Origin: an uncultured Bacteroidota bacterium | GTDB lineage: Bacteria > Bacteroidota > Bacteroidia > Bacteroidales > 4484-276 | DNA: 23,456 nucleotides | Assembly: GCA_903930725.1 (NCBI GenBank) | Contig: CAIYZW010000087.1 | Span: forward strand, 1 to 23,456 | Direction of reading: 5' to 3' | Part shown: piece by piece, positions 15,505 to 23,456 of the stretch | How positions within the stretch are numbered: position 1 is the stretch's first letter | Layout: each line of letters opens with the position of its first letter | The notes under the pieces: generated by a model | Told to the model about the DNA's origin: nothing | Databases searched by the model: none | The model's input: only the letters and a program-made list of their open reading frames with translations | Position numbers and translations under genes: made by a program

Positions 15505-18500
15505 TTATTTCTGGATGACTAACTTTTGGGTTTTGCGTGTTAAGCCATTGTCAATCAGCATAAAATAGATACCACTTTTAAGTTCAGAAACATTGATGGT
15601 TTCGTGATTTTTGCCTGAAACTGAGGTTTTAAAAACCTCTTCACCAGTCATGTTAAGAATGGTAATGTGATATTCGCCACTGGCAATTTTACCGAAATTA
15701 AGGTTAAAAATACCATCCGAAGGATTTGGTGTAATTGCAAATCCGGTTTCGGCAAGGATTTGATTAATTCCGGTACAATCGTCAATCTGTATTTGAAGTT
15801 CTTGAGAAACGCCACCGCCACCGCAATTGTTCATACCTTCAACAGTTAAGGCTACCAAACCTGTGTAGCCAACTGCCCAATTAATCGAAACCTCATTTCC
15901 TCCGGTTCCTGAAATTGTTCCTGCAGCGTGTGGCGTCAAATCCCATTGATATAAAGTTGCATTTGCCAAAGTTGGGGTCGAATAAACATTGTTGCCTTCC
16001 ATACAAACCCAGTTGTCGCCAGTAATAGCTGCTGCCGGTTCAGGCAAAGGCATAAAACTTAAAACCAGATTGTCGGAAAGATTTTGGCCGCCAGCACCGT
16101 AAACTGTAACATAAAGTATTACCGATCCAGCTGCATAATCCTGTGCGCCTGGTGTGTAAACTGCATTTAAAACAGCATTGTTATTAAAACTGCCACTTCC
16201 TGAGGTTGTCCACAAAAGTGAAGTAAAATTCTGTGCAAAAGCATTGAGCTGGAAATCTAATCCTTGGCATGAGGTGGCATCATTTCCGGCATTTACGGTC
16301 ATGGTTTCATTTACCTCGGCGGGTAATTCGATATAATCAACCCATCCGCAATCGCTGCCACTTACTACGTAAACATCTTTAATATAAACCCAGCGGAAAG
16401 TATGTGTGCCAGGGGTTACAGGATACGAAACCCGTGCCCATGCTACTTCGCCCGAAATTTCTTCTTTCATCGTATTATCAATGTAAAAACGAAGGAAATC
16501 GTAGGTTGCCTCTGATGAAACTTTTCGGTAGAACGAAATAAAATCGTTATTTGCCACTTCCATCGTTAGTTTCATTTCCGAAGATTGGTCGTCGGCGATG
16601 GTTCCTGATTTTGCAGTGTATGTTCCTTCGTAAGCGCCGGTTGATGAAACAGTCCAGGGTTGGTTACCTGAAAATGCCCAATCATAGGAACTGAAGTCAC
16701 CGGTTTCGAAATCTTCGACAATCAGTCCGATTTTTGGTAAAAACTGTGCTGTTGCCGAATAATATCCCGAAGTAACCGAATAATTTAATTCAACAACAGT
16801 TCCGATGGCGGCTGCAGGATTAACAGTAATATTAAAGGTGGCCGTTTCAGTTTGTCCGGCAGCGATAGTTTCGAAAGTAAAGCTGGCGCTGTTAATGGTA
16901 ATTTCGGTGGTTGGCGAGGTTAATGTTGCCAGCGCAAAAGGTGCGTCAATTTGTCCGTTGTTGGTTGTCTGGATAAGAATATCAACAGTTTCACCAGGGT
17001 CGAGGCTACCGTTGTTGTTGCCGCTGGCATCATAAATTACAAGGCTGCCAACATCGAGGGTAACTCCGTTGGCTGTGACAGTAAAACTACTTTGCCATGT
17101 ATCGTTGGCATTTGTAGCTGTAAGAAAAAACTTGATTACTTCTCCACCGGGAATATTGTTGGCAACCTGAAAAGCAAAAGCATTTTCGATTTCGATGATA
17201 CTTTCCAGACCAAAATTTCCAAATAATTCAGAATTGTCAGTTATAATAACATAGGATGATTCGGAAGTAAGCACAACATTTACACCATCGGCAGGTTCAT
17301 CACTGAAATTTCCCATAGCCACAGTTAAAAGAACTTGTTCGCCGGGATCCGGGATGCCGTTATTATTTCCAGCAGGATCGTTAATGGAATGTGAGTAATA
17401 ACTTGGTCCTGGCATCGAAGTAGCTTCAACAGCAGCTAAAGCATTAATACGCCCCGAACCGGAATTGTTATTTTTAAGTGGTGTAAATTTTAAAGCAGTT
17501 TCTTCGAGGGTTTGATTTATTTGCTCTGGTGTGAGGAGATTATTTTTTTGAAGCATGAGGGCAATCAATCCAGCATTGGCCGGAGTTGCCATTGATGTTC
17601 CGCTCCAGCCATCAGCATAAGCGGTATTACTGGAATATTCCAGTGATTTGATATTTACGCCGGGAGCACAAATATCCGGGCGAATCAATCCGATTTCGGG
17701 TTGGTAAGGATAATCGTTATAAGGCGAAATAGCTGACCAATCCATAGGCCCGCGACTCGAAAAACCTGCAAGGTTATCGCTGACATCGGTTGCGCCGACA
17801 CAAACAATTCCTGAAACTCCGCCAACAAGGGTTTGATCAGGATTAAGCCATGATGGAGGAAGATCGCCCGGAGTTCTTACGTTATCAGGAATCGGGTAGC
17901 TTCCCTGTTGGTCGCCTTCGTTGCCTGCGGCTACAGAGGCAATAATTCCGGCAGCCATCGAATTGTCAAAAGTTGCACGCCAAACCGAGCGGTTTGGTCC
18001 CCATGAATGCTGCCATCCCAATGATAAGCTCATTACATCAGCACCATGTTCAACACTAAACTCAACTGCAGCCCAAACGCCACTTTCGTTACCACCACCG
18101 CCGGCATCAAGCACTTTGCAGCACATTATCGTAGCTTCGGGAGCAACACCGGTTTTTGAGCCGGCAGTACCGTCGCCTGCAACAGTTCCCGAACAATGGG
18201 TTCCGTGGCCGTGGTCGTCCATTGGGTTATTGTCGTTATTTACAAAATCATATCCGTGATATGGATAATCAGGGTCAGTCCAAACGTGGTCAGCAAGGTC
18301 GACATGGTTATAATTAACGCCTGTATCAATTACCGCTACAATAATTCCATCGCCGTTAAAACCTAAAGCCCATACATCGTCGGCATTAATTTTAAGGACA
18401 TTCCAGGTAATTTCGCGGCTGCCCGGAGTTCCTTCAGTGATAAAGGCATTTTTACTTTCCTGCGGGTCAATTAAAATACGGTATTCATCGTAATCAATAC

Positions 18501-18912
18501 TCGAAATATCACCTCTTTTGGCCAATTCCGAAATGGCTTCTTTGGTGGCGAAACAGTTTATCACATTTGCAATCCAATATGTTGTAACCTGTTTTACCGA
18601 TTCACTTCTTTGTAAATCGTTCAAACTGGCAACAACGCCTTCCTGCGAAAACGTGCTGAAATCTTTAAGAACCGAAATTACATGAGCGCGTCTTTCGGAT
18701 TTGCTCATAGTTTTAACTTCGTTTAAAAGTTTCTGCGAATCAAATTGCTGTTTTAAGGTAATATTGATCCTGATCATTTCACTCTTGTCAGAAGCTTCGA
18801 TTTTCTGTTTCAGTTGATCAGTAATCATGCTCTGGTCAGGGTTTCCGGCAAAGGAAACATAACCGGCACTTAAAAAAAATGCTATCATCAATAGCGTTAA
18901 AATTTGTCTCAT
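15505..18912 (-). CDS. Secreted S8 subtilisin-like serine peptidase with CARDB, Ig-like and T9SS sorting domains
   Basis: A 1135-aa secreted subtilase. Residues 1-22 form a signal peptide (ending VSFAG), and residues about 25-150 form a prodomain. The S8 domain (about 160-500) has the full triad: Asp196 in VAVIDTGVN, His236 in DDHGHGTHCSG and Ser440 in GWSGTSMATP, with oxyanion Asn331 in VAAGNEG. Two CARDB/Ig-like modules (about 503-728) carry the same Asn/Gly acidic loops as the two C25 neighbours. A MAM/jelly-roll-like module follows (about 731-864, VEDFETGDFSSYDWAFSG to GWVDYIELP), then two Ig-like modules and a type A sorting domain (about 1047-1135, FAITPNPSDGIFN to TQKLVIQK). It is predicted to be exported by the T9SS and active outside the cell. 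A promoter candidate lies about 100 bp upstream. Confidence 0.95.
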   Translation of the reverse strand: MRQILTLLMIAFFLSAGYVSFAGNPDQSMITDQLKQKIEASDKSEMIRINITLKQQFDSQKLLNEVKTMSKSERRAHVISVLKDFSTFSQEGVVASLNDLQRSESVKQVTTYWIANVINCFATKEAISELAKRGDISSIDYDEYRILIDPQESKNAFITEGTPGSREITWNVLKINADDVWALGFNGDGIIVAVIDTGVNYNHVDLADHVWTDPDYPYHGYDFVNNDNNPMDDHGHGTHCSGTVAGDGTAGSKTGVAPEATIMCCKVLDAGGGGNESGVWAAVEFSVEHGADVMSLSLGWQHSWGPNRSVWRATFDNSMAAGIIASVAAGNEGDQQGSYPIPDNVRTPGDLPPSWLNPDQTLVGGVSGIVCVGATDVSDNLAGFSSRGPMDWSAISPYNDYPYQPEIGLIRPDICAPGVNIKSLEYSSNTAYADGWSGTSMATPANAGLIALMLQKNNLLTPEQINQTLEETALKFTPLKNNNSGSGRINALAAVEATSMPGPSYYSHSINDPAGNNNGIPDPGEQVLLTVAMGNFSDEPADGVNVVLTSESSYVIITDNSELFGNFGLESIIEIENAFAFQVANNIPGGEVIKFFLTATNANDTWQSSFTVTANGVTLDVGSLVIYDASGNNNGSLDPGETVDILIQTTNNGQIDAPFALATLTSPTTEITINSASFTFETIAAGQTETATFNITVNPAAAIGTVVELNYSVTSGYYSATAQFLPKIGLIVEDFETGDFSSYDWAFSGNQPWTVSSTGAYEGTYTAKSGTIADDQSSEMKLTMEVANNDFISFYRKVSSEATYDFLRFYIDNTMKEEISGEVAWARVSYPVTPGTHTFRWVYIKDVYVVSGSDCGWVDYIELPAEVNETMTVNAGNDATSCQGLDFQLNAFAQNFTSLLWTTSGSGSFNNNAVLNAVYTPGAQDYAAGSVILYVTVYGAGGQNLSDNLVLSFMPLPEPAAAITGDNWVCMEGNNVYSTPTLANATLYQWDLTPHAAGTISGTGGNEVSINWAVGYTGLVALTVEGMNNCGGGGVSQELQIQIDDCTGINQILAETGFAITPNPSDGIFNLNFGKIASGEYHITILNMTGEEVFKTSVSGKNHETINVSELKSGIYFMLIDNGLTRKTQKLVIQK

Positions 18913-19015
18913 GTAGATGTGTTTTTAATAGTTAAACTTTTGTTTAGACAAGAAAAGGGCTAATAGGTTGCCCACTTTAAAATAAATTAAGAACTGTTTG
19001 CTAATGTTAAGTTTG

Positions 19016-19044
19016 CAAATTTATGCTGATTATCAATTGTGCAA
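19016..19044 (-). promoter_or_regulatory. Putative promoter of the S8 protease gene
   Basis: On the minus strand a TTG (19042-19044) and TAAATTTG (19016-19023) are separated by 18 nt, matching the Bacteroidota -33/-7 pattern. The leader would be about 95 nt. The region is AT-rich, so a chance match is possible. Confidence 0.45.
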
Positions 19045-19154
19045 TGCAAATTATTGATTATTAAATACTTTTAACAAAATTGCCAGAGGTCAGAGTATGA
19101 AATAATGTGGTAATCAGGATACCCAAATTGTGCACCAATAAAGCCGAAGGCAGA

Positions 19155-19979
19155 TTAAAGATATTTTCTTTTCACAATATCCAATAATCTGGTAAATGAA
19201 TCCTTGTTGTTTTCCTTTTCGTAAGTTGCTTTTAGCTCTTCGATAAAATGTAATGCAAGGTAATAATCAGGCAACTGGTTGAGCTTTTCGATGGCTTTGT
19301 TGTACACCGAAATCTCACCACCAAAAATAGAATTGATGAACAGGAACTTTTCGTTAATTCCAATGGCTGTTTTGATATCGGTTATCGGGTTTTTCTGCAT
19401 TCGTGCGGCATAACTGTTGTCGCTGGTATTCTGAAAAACATCGGCAATGGTTTTTGGTGCTGTAAAAAGATCAATCGTGCTTTTTACCCGATTTTTCGAA
19501 TGGTTAGCATGTTCTTTTTGGTTCTCAATTTTGTAATCAGACCAACCGTTTTCGTTACTTTGAATCCTTTGGGTTTCAACCGGCAGATCAATTACTTCCA
19601 TTTCCACAACGGTCTGTTCTAAATAGACCTCAATTTCATCGGTTTGATTATTTTGAGCTAATATTTCGATAGCCGGATTTTCGGCTACGACAGGTGTAAG
19701 TTTAGGATTTTGAGTGTATTCTGATGGCGGTGGCACGTATGTTTTTACGGAAGGTACAATGTTTTCGAGGTATGATGACTCAGATTTTTTCGATATTTTT
19801 GGTTCGGGTCTATCAAAGTCAATTTCGTAAATTAAATCATACAAACTTCTGATATCGTTGGAAATGATATCTTTATCAATTTTATGTATTCCCGGACTCT
19901 GGCTTTTTATCCTGTCCCAATCCATCCTGATTTTTTCGATCAGATCGGAAATTTCGTCCCTGAGCCTTTCTTTGTACAT
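19155..19979 (-). CDS. Conserved Bacteroidota hypothetical protein
   Basis: A 274-aa protein of unknown function with no signal peptide or membrane segment, so probably cytoplasmic. The N-terminal 55 residues are charged and helical (YKERLRDEISDLIEKIRMDW). Residues about 56-165 are Pro/Glu/Asn-rich, low in complexity and probably disordered. The C-terminal 110 residues form a compact helical region with TIADVFQN, RMQKNPITDIKTAIGINEKF, LFINSIFGGEISVYNKAIEK and a closing TRLLDIVKRKYL. I recognise this C-terminal pattern from unnamed proteins of Bacteroidota but know no function. The gene has its own promoter and is divergent from tdk. Start ATG 19979 is the only reasonable choice near the promoter. 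Confidence 0.85.
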   Translation of the reverse strand: MYKERLRDEISDLIEKIRMDWDRIKSQSPGIHKIDKDIISNDIRSLYDLIYEIDFDRPEPKISKKSESSYLENIVPSVKTYVPPPSEYTQNPKLTPVVAENPAIEILAQNNQTDEIEVYLEQTVVEMEVIDLPVETQRIQSNENGWSDYKIENQKEHANHSKNRVKSTIDLFTAPKTIADVFQNTSDNSYAARMQKNPITDIKTAIGINEKFLFINSIFGGEISVYNKAIEKLNQLPDYYLALHFIEELKATYEKENNKDSFTRLLDIVKRKYL

Positions 19980-20068
19980 CTGAATAAAATTTCGGAATTT
20001 TCTGTTTTAACTTATTTTTACGAATTTGTTGAAGCTAACGAAATCAGTTTTAAAAGATTATCTAAAGC

Positions 20069-20099
20069 CAAAAATATCAACCAAATAACAGCATTTCAA
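20069..20099 (-). promoter_or_regulatory. Promoter of the hypothetical gene
   Basis: On the minus strand a TTG (20097-20099) is followed after 20 nt by TATTTTTG (20069-20076), a full TTG-N20-TAnnTTTG match. Transcription would start near 20062, leaving a leader of about 80 nt. Confidence 0.65.
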
Positions 20100-20198
20100 A
20101 ATCAGATGTAAACTTCCACGGAGGGAAATAAAATTTCCGGCACTTTTTTACCAACGACTTGGTAATTTTAAGATTTTATAAATTGGCACTGCAACACT

Positions 20199-20228
20199 TT
20201 GGCCGGAAGGTTTTAAAAAATATCTTTG
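20199..20228 (+). promoter_or_regulatory. Promoter of tdk
   Basis: A TTG (20199-20201, within TTTG) is followed after 19 nt by TATCTTTG (20221-20228) and CA, a full match to the Bacteroidota consensus. The start site would be near 20235, with a leader of about 43 nt. It is divergent from, but does not overlap, the promoter at 20069-20099. Confidence 0.75.
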
Positions 20229-20277
20229 CATTGGTTTTTGGTTTCCGGATTTAAAAAGTTTTGTAAAAATCATTTGC

Positions 20278-20871
20278 ATGTTTCTCGAAAGTAAAATAGA
20301 CCTTTCTGCACGCAGGGGCTGGATTGAAGTAATCTGTGGCTCAATGTTTTCGGGCAAAACCGAAGAATTAATCCGCAGGTTGAAGCGTGCCCGGATTGCA
20401 CGTCAGAAGGTTGAAATTTTTAAGCCCGCCGTTGATGTGCGTTATGATGTCGAAAACGTTGTTTCGCACGATTCCACCACAATCCCATCAACTCCGGTTG
20501 AGTCGTCATCACAGATTCTGCTCATGGTAAACAACGATGTTGACGTTATTGGCATTGATGAAGCGCAGTTTTTCGATTCCGAACTGTCGTCGGTTTGCGG
20601 CCAACTGGCCAACAGCGGCATCAGGGTAATTGTTGCCGGCCTTGACATGGATTTTATGGGAAAGCCCTTCGGTCCGATTCCTTCGATCATGGCTGCTGCC
20701 GAATATGTTACAAAAGTTCATGCCATTTGTATCCGTTGTGGAAACCTTGCCCAATATTCGCACCGCACCATTGCCGGCGACAAGCTTGTGGTGCTTGGCG
20801 AGAAGGATAGCTACGAGCCGCTCTGCCGCCGATGCTTCATCGAGGAACGCGGAAAACCTCAAAACAAATAA
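20278..20871 (+). CDS. tdk: Thymidine kinase (type II)
   Basis: Tdk phosphorylates thymidine to dTMP with ATP, the salvage route to dTTP, in the cytoplasm. The 197-aa length suits the type II family. The P-loop is GSMFSGKT (21-28). Walker B and the catalytic base lie in IDEAQFF, with Glu95 the likely base. A structural zinc site of four cysteines is present: Cys151 and Cys154 (CIRCG), Cys183 and Cys186 (CRRC). The lasso loop between them, including GEKDSYEPLC, is where thymidine binds. A good promoter lies 50 bp upstream. A weak hairpin (CCC/GGG with flanking A/T pairs, about 20866-20892) overlaps the stop and could terminate the transcript. Confidence 0.96.
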   Translation: MFLESKIDLSARRGWIEVICGSMFSGKTEELIRRLKRARIARQKVEIFKPAVDVRYDVENVVSHDSTTIPSTPVESSSQILLMVNNDVDVIGIDEAQFFDSELSSVCGQLANSGIRVIVAGLDMDFMGKPFGPIPSIMAAAEYVTKVHAICIRCGNLAQYSHRTIAGDKLVVLGEKDSYEPLCRRCFIEERGKPQNK

Positions 20872-21028
20872 TCCTCCCTGTGGGTTTATTTTCTCAATTT
20901 AAAATCAGCAGGTTTTAAAATCTTCTGAGCCTTTCTAAATCCTTTTAAAATATTTTTTGGTTTTTGAAGTTACTTCTATCACTAACAAAAATTGAAATTC
21001 AAACAGATAATCTGAAAGTATTTTTACC

Positions 21029-21811
21029 ATGAAAAATCTCATTATTTTTGGAATGATAAGCCTTTTCGGCTTTTCGTTCATGGCTTGTAACACCAGTACT
21101 CCTGAAACGGAAAATAAAGAAAAAGTAGTAGCTGCCGACCCTGCTGTTAAAACAGAAGTTCCTGCCGCACAAACTGCTACCCCTGCCGAAACTCCCCAGG
21201 CTGCAACTGAAGCAAATCAAGGCCTGAAAGTGCTCATCAAAACCGATTTTGGCAATATGACTGTTTTACTTTATGACGGAACACCCAAACACCGCGATAA
21301 TTTTATCAAGCTCATCAAGGATGGATTTTACAATGGAACATTGTTTCATAGGGTGATAAAAGATTTTATGATTCAGGGCGGTGACCCGGACTCAAAAAAT
21401 GCCAAAGCCGGCCAGCAACTTGGTATTGGTGGTCCCGGCTATACTGTCGAAGCCGAATTCAGGCCAGAGTATTATCATAAAAAGGGCGCACTTGCTGCAG
21501 CACGTCAGGGCGATCAGATGAATCCCCAACGAAGGTCGTCAGGTTCCCAGTTTTATATTGTTCAGGGCAAAAAAATTACAGCCCCTGAGTTAAACAACAT
21601 CGTTCAGTCAACTGGTGCAAATTACACTGCCGACCAGATAAACACTTACCAAACTATTGGAGGAACGCCATTTCTCGACACCCAATATACCGTTTTCGGT
21701 GAAGTAATCGAAGGCCTGAATGTTATTGATAAAATTGCGGCCATCAAAACCGGAGCCGGCAACAGACCCGAAAAAGACATCAAAATGACCATCACACTTC
21801 TCGATAAATAG
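21029..21811 (+). CDS. Cyclophilin-type peptidyl-prolyl cis-trans isomerase, lipoprotein
   Basis: A 260-aa peptidyl-prolyl isomerase that should help proteins fold in the periplasm. The signal sequence ends in a plausible lipobox, FMAC, with Cys20 as the lipidated residue. A 45-residue Ala/Pro/Thr/Glu-rich linker (about 21-66) would hold the enzyme off the membrane. The cyclophilin domain (about 67-260) has Arg108 in FHRVIKDFMIQGGD, the residue family enzymes use for catalysis, and SSGSQFYIVQG. A 30-residue insertion after that motif (ITAPELNNIVQSTGANYT and onward) is shared with the next gene. The stop is followed by an imperfect hairpin. I expect it to be chromosomally encoded housekeeping, possibly serving secreted proteins such as the nearby proteases, though that link is inference. 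Confidence 0.93.
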   Translation: MKNLIIFGMISLFGFSFMACNTSTPETENKEKVVAADPAVKTEVPAAQTATPAETPQAATEANQGLKVLIKTDFGNMTVLLYDGTPKHRDNFIKLIKDGFYNGTLFHRVIKDFMIQGGDPDSKNAKAGQQLGIGGPGYTVEAEFRPEYYHKKGALAAARQGDQMNPQRRSSGSQFYIVQGKKITAPELNNIVQSTGANYTADQINTYQTIGGTPFLDTQYTVFGEVIEGLNVIDKIAAIKTGAGNRPEKDIKMTITLLDK

Positions 21812-21838
21812 CAGTTAATTTCGCTATCATCGCAATTT
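21802..21838 (+). terminator. Possible terminator after the first cyclophilin gene
   Basis: An imperfect stem, CGAT-ATAGC (21802-21812, two extra A) with GCTAT-ATCG (21823-21832, one extra C), overlaps the stop codon and is followed by CAATTTTC. The T-run is short, so this is uncertain. Confidence 0.35.
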
Positions 21839-21895
21839 TCTTGGCCATTTCTGGCAAAAATTCCTTTTTTTTGCAAAAATTTAAAAATCAAAGCA

Positions 21896-22543
21896 ATGAA
21901 AAAGGAATTTTTATTTTTAGCGCTATTCATAATTCTAATCAGCCTCAGTAGTTGTTTCATACTAAATAATCATACCAATAAAATGACCAAGTTCATCATT
22001 CACACCGATTACGGCGATATGAAAGGTGTTTTGTTTAACGACACGCCACAGCATCGCGATAACTTTATCAAGCTAGTAAAAGAAGGCTGGTTTAAAGATT
22101 CATTCTTCCACAGGGTAATTAAAAATTTCATGATCCAGGGTGGACAGAATGCCGATGGCCGTCTTGACCCGGGTTACACTGTTCCGGCCGAAATTCTTCC
22201 GGCCCATGTTCACAAAAAAGGTGCGCTTGCTGCTGCACGTATGGGCGACCAGGTTAATCCAACCAAATCCTCGTCGGGATCACAGTTTTATGTTGTGCAG
22301 GGTCAGGTTTACGATGATGCCACCCTCGATAACATGGAACAGCGCGCAGGAGTGAAATATACGCCTGAGCAGCGCGAAGCTTACAAAACTGTTGGTGGCA
22401 CACCGCATCTCGATGGCGCTTACACCGTTTATGGAGAAGTTACCGAAGGACTTGATGTAATTGATAAAATTGCCGCTGTTAAAACTGCTGCCGGTGATAG
22501 TCCGGTTCAAAAGGTCAAAATGACCATCGAGATCAAGAAATAA
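21896..22543 (+). CDS. Cyclophilin-type peptidyl-prolyl cis-trans isomerase, lipoprotein (paralogue)
   Basis: A 215-aa cyclophilin and tandem paralogue of the preceding gene. The N-terminus is a hydrophobic signal with a clean lipobox, LSSC, at Cys20, and the enzyme domain starts almost at once, without the long Ala/Pro linker of its neighbour. Family motifs FFHRVIKNFMIQGGQ, KKGALAAARMGDQ and SSSGSQFYVVQG are intact, so activity is expected. An alternative start at the internal Met before TKFIIHTDYG would give a cytoplasmic enzyme, but the lipobox makes the long form more likely. It lies 84 bp after the first cyclophilin gene and 38 bp before pheS, so co-transcription with pheS is possible. 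Confidence 0.93.
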   Translation: MKKEFLFLALFIILISLSSCFILNNHTNKMTKFIIHTDYGDMKGVLFNDTPQHRDNFIKLVKEGWFKDSFFHRVIKNFMIQGGQNADGRLDPGYTVPAEILPAHVHKKGALAAARMGDQVNPTKSSSGSQFYVVQGQVYDDATLDNMEQRAGVKYTPEQREAYKTVGGTPHLDGAYTVYGEVTEGLDVIDKIAAVKTAAGDSPVQKVKMTIEIKK

Positions 22544-22581
22544 TCTTATATTTTTTTTGAAGGATTTAAGTTTTCATTTTT

Positions 22582-23456
22582 ATGAAAAGCAAAATTGACG
22601 AAATACTCAGGCAGGTTGAGACTTTCACCACCGATTCGCTCGATCAGGTTGAGGAATTGCGCATCAAATATTTGAGTAAAAAAGGAATTATTCCTGCATT
22701 ATTCAACGATTTTAAGGATGTGGCCGCCGAAGAGCGCAAGGAAATCGGAATGGCGCTTAATGAGCTTAAAAACAAAGCTCAGGACAGGATTAATCTCTTG
22801 AAGGAAGAACTGCAAAGCAGTTCGACTGGTAAAGCTGAAAAGGAACCCGACCTTACAATGCCTGTTGATTTTTCGGAATTAGGCGCACGTCACCCGCTTT
22901 CGATTGTTCGGCGTCAGATTCTTGATATTTTTGCCCGGATTGGTTTTACAGTTTCCGAAGGTCCCGAAATCGAAAACGACTGGCACAACTTTTCCGCGCT
23001 TAACTTCCCCGAAGAGCACCCTGCCCGCGATATGCAGGACACTTTTTTTGTTGACGACAGCGCAAAAGGCACCGATAAAATTGCCCTTCGCACGCATACT
23101 TCATCGGTTCAGGTGCGTGTAATGGAAAACTCAAAACCACCCATCAGGTCGGTTTCGCCGGGGCGCGTCTTCCGCAACGAGGCCATCTCAGCCCGTGCGC
23201 ATTGTATCTTTCACCAGGTCGAAGGCCTTTATGTTGACCACAATGTTTCGTTTGCCGACCTCAAACAAACGCTTTACTATTTTGTACAGGAATTTTTTGG
23301 CAAGGACACCAAAGTCCGTTTCCGCCCTTCGTATTTCCCGTTTACCGAGCCTTCGGCCGAAATGGACGTAACGTGTATGATTTGCGGCGGCGTTGGTTGT
23401 AAAATATGCAAGCAAAGCGGCTGGGTCGAAATACTTGGCTGCGGCATGGTTGACCC
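22582..23456 (+). CDS. pheS: Phenylalanine--tRNA ligase alpha subunit (partial, runs off right edge)
   Basis: PheS is the catalytic alpha subunit of the heterotetrameric PheRS, which charges tRNA-Phe. The first 291 codons are visible and the frame is open to the window end; the full protein should be about 340 aa. The N-terminal 85 residues form the tRNA-binding coiled coil (EELRIKYLSKKG onward). The class II catalytic core follows, with GARHPLSIVRRQI, FTVSEGPEIENDWHNF, RTHTSSVQVRVM and motif 2 PGRVFRNEAISARAHCIFHQ. Before GWVEILGCGMVD sits a four-cysteine insert, Cys265-x2-Cys268-x4-Cys273-x2-Cys276, resembling a metal-binding knuckle. The ATG at 22582 begins the expected coiled coil. Confidence 0.96.
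   Translation, partial: MKSKIDEILRQVETFTTDSLDQVEELRIKYLSKKGIIPALFNDFKDVAAEERKEIGMALNELKNKAQDRINLLKEELQSSSTGKAEKEPDLTMPVDFSELGARHPLSIVRRQILDIFARIGFTVSEGPEIENDWHNFSALNFPEEHPARDMQDTFFVDDSAKGTDKIALRTHTSSVQVRVMENSKPPIRSVSPGRVFRNEAISARAHCIFHQVEGLYVDHNVSFADLKQTLYYFVQEFFGKDTKVRFRPSYFPFTEPSAEMDVTCMICGGVGCKICKQSGWVEILGCGMVD

Noticed and set aside
8122..17406. Repeated DNA in the protease genes as a CRISPR or tandem DNA repeat
   Set aside because: The repeats are protein modules more than 300 bp long with diverged DNA. There are no short identical repeats with regular spacers.

Overview
The window looks like a chromosomal segment from a member of the Bacteroidota. Three features support this. Three large secreted proteins end in type IX secretion system (T9SS) type A sorting domains, a pathway restricted to this phylum. 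Several intergenic regions carry the phylum's -33/-7 promoter pattern (TTG, about 20 nt, TAnnTTTG). PheS carries a four-cysteine insert that I recall from Bacteroidota homologues. The segment is moderately AT-rich. I cannot assign a genus.

Layout. The left part (1-6687) is housekeeping and metabolism: the 3' part of an EnvC-like murein hydrolase activator, queA (queuosine tRNA modification), ispD (MEP isoprenoid pathway), hutH (histidine ammonia-lyase, minus strand) divergent from a small thioredoxin-like gene, and a cysK-cysE operon on the minus strand whose products make cysteine from serine. A tRNA-Pro(CGG) gene with its own terminator follows (7022-7095, minus).

The centre (7327-18912, minus strand) is a block of three very long secreted proteases: two gingipain-type C25 cysteine peptidases and one S8 subtilisin. 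Each has a signal peptide, a propeptide region, a catalytic domain, two CARDB/Ig-like modules that each contain an Asn/Gly-rich acidic loop, further Ig/PKD-like modules and a T9SS sorting tail. The two C25 proteins also share a strikingly similar GEVED module. Hairpins separate the three genes, so they are probably separate transcription units with a shared export route rather than one operon. The gap between the S8 gene and the second C25 gene holds a 90-bp perfect-ended inverted repeat followed by a T-run on the minus strand.

The right part (19155-23456) holds a Bacteroidota hypothetical protein gene divergent from tdk (thymidine kinase), two tandem cyclophilin-type peptidyl-prolyl isomerases that are both predicted lipoproteins, and the first 291 codons of pheS, which runs off the window.

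I see no CRISPR array, phage gene, transposase gene or recognisable defence system. The parts that most reward a second look are the protease block with its modular scaffold and the 90-bp inverted repeat inside it.
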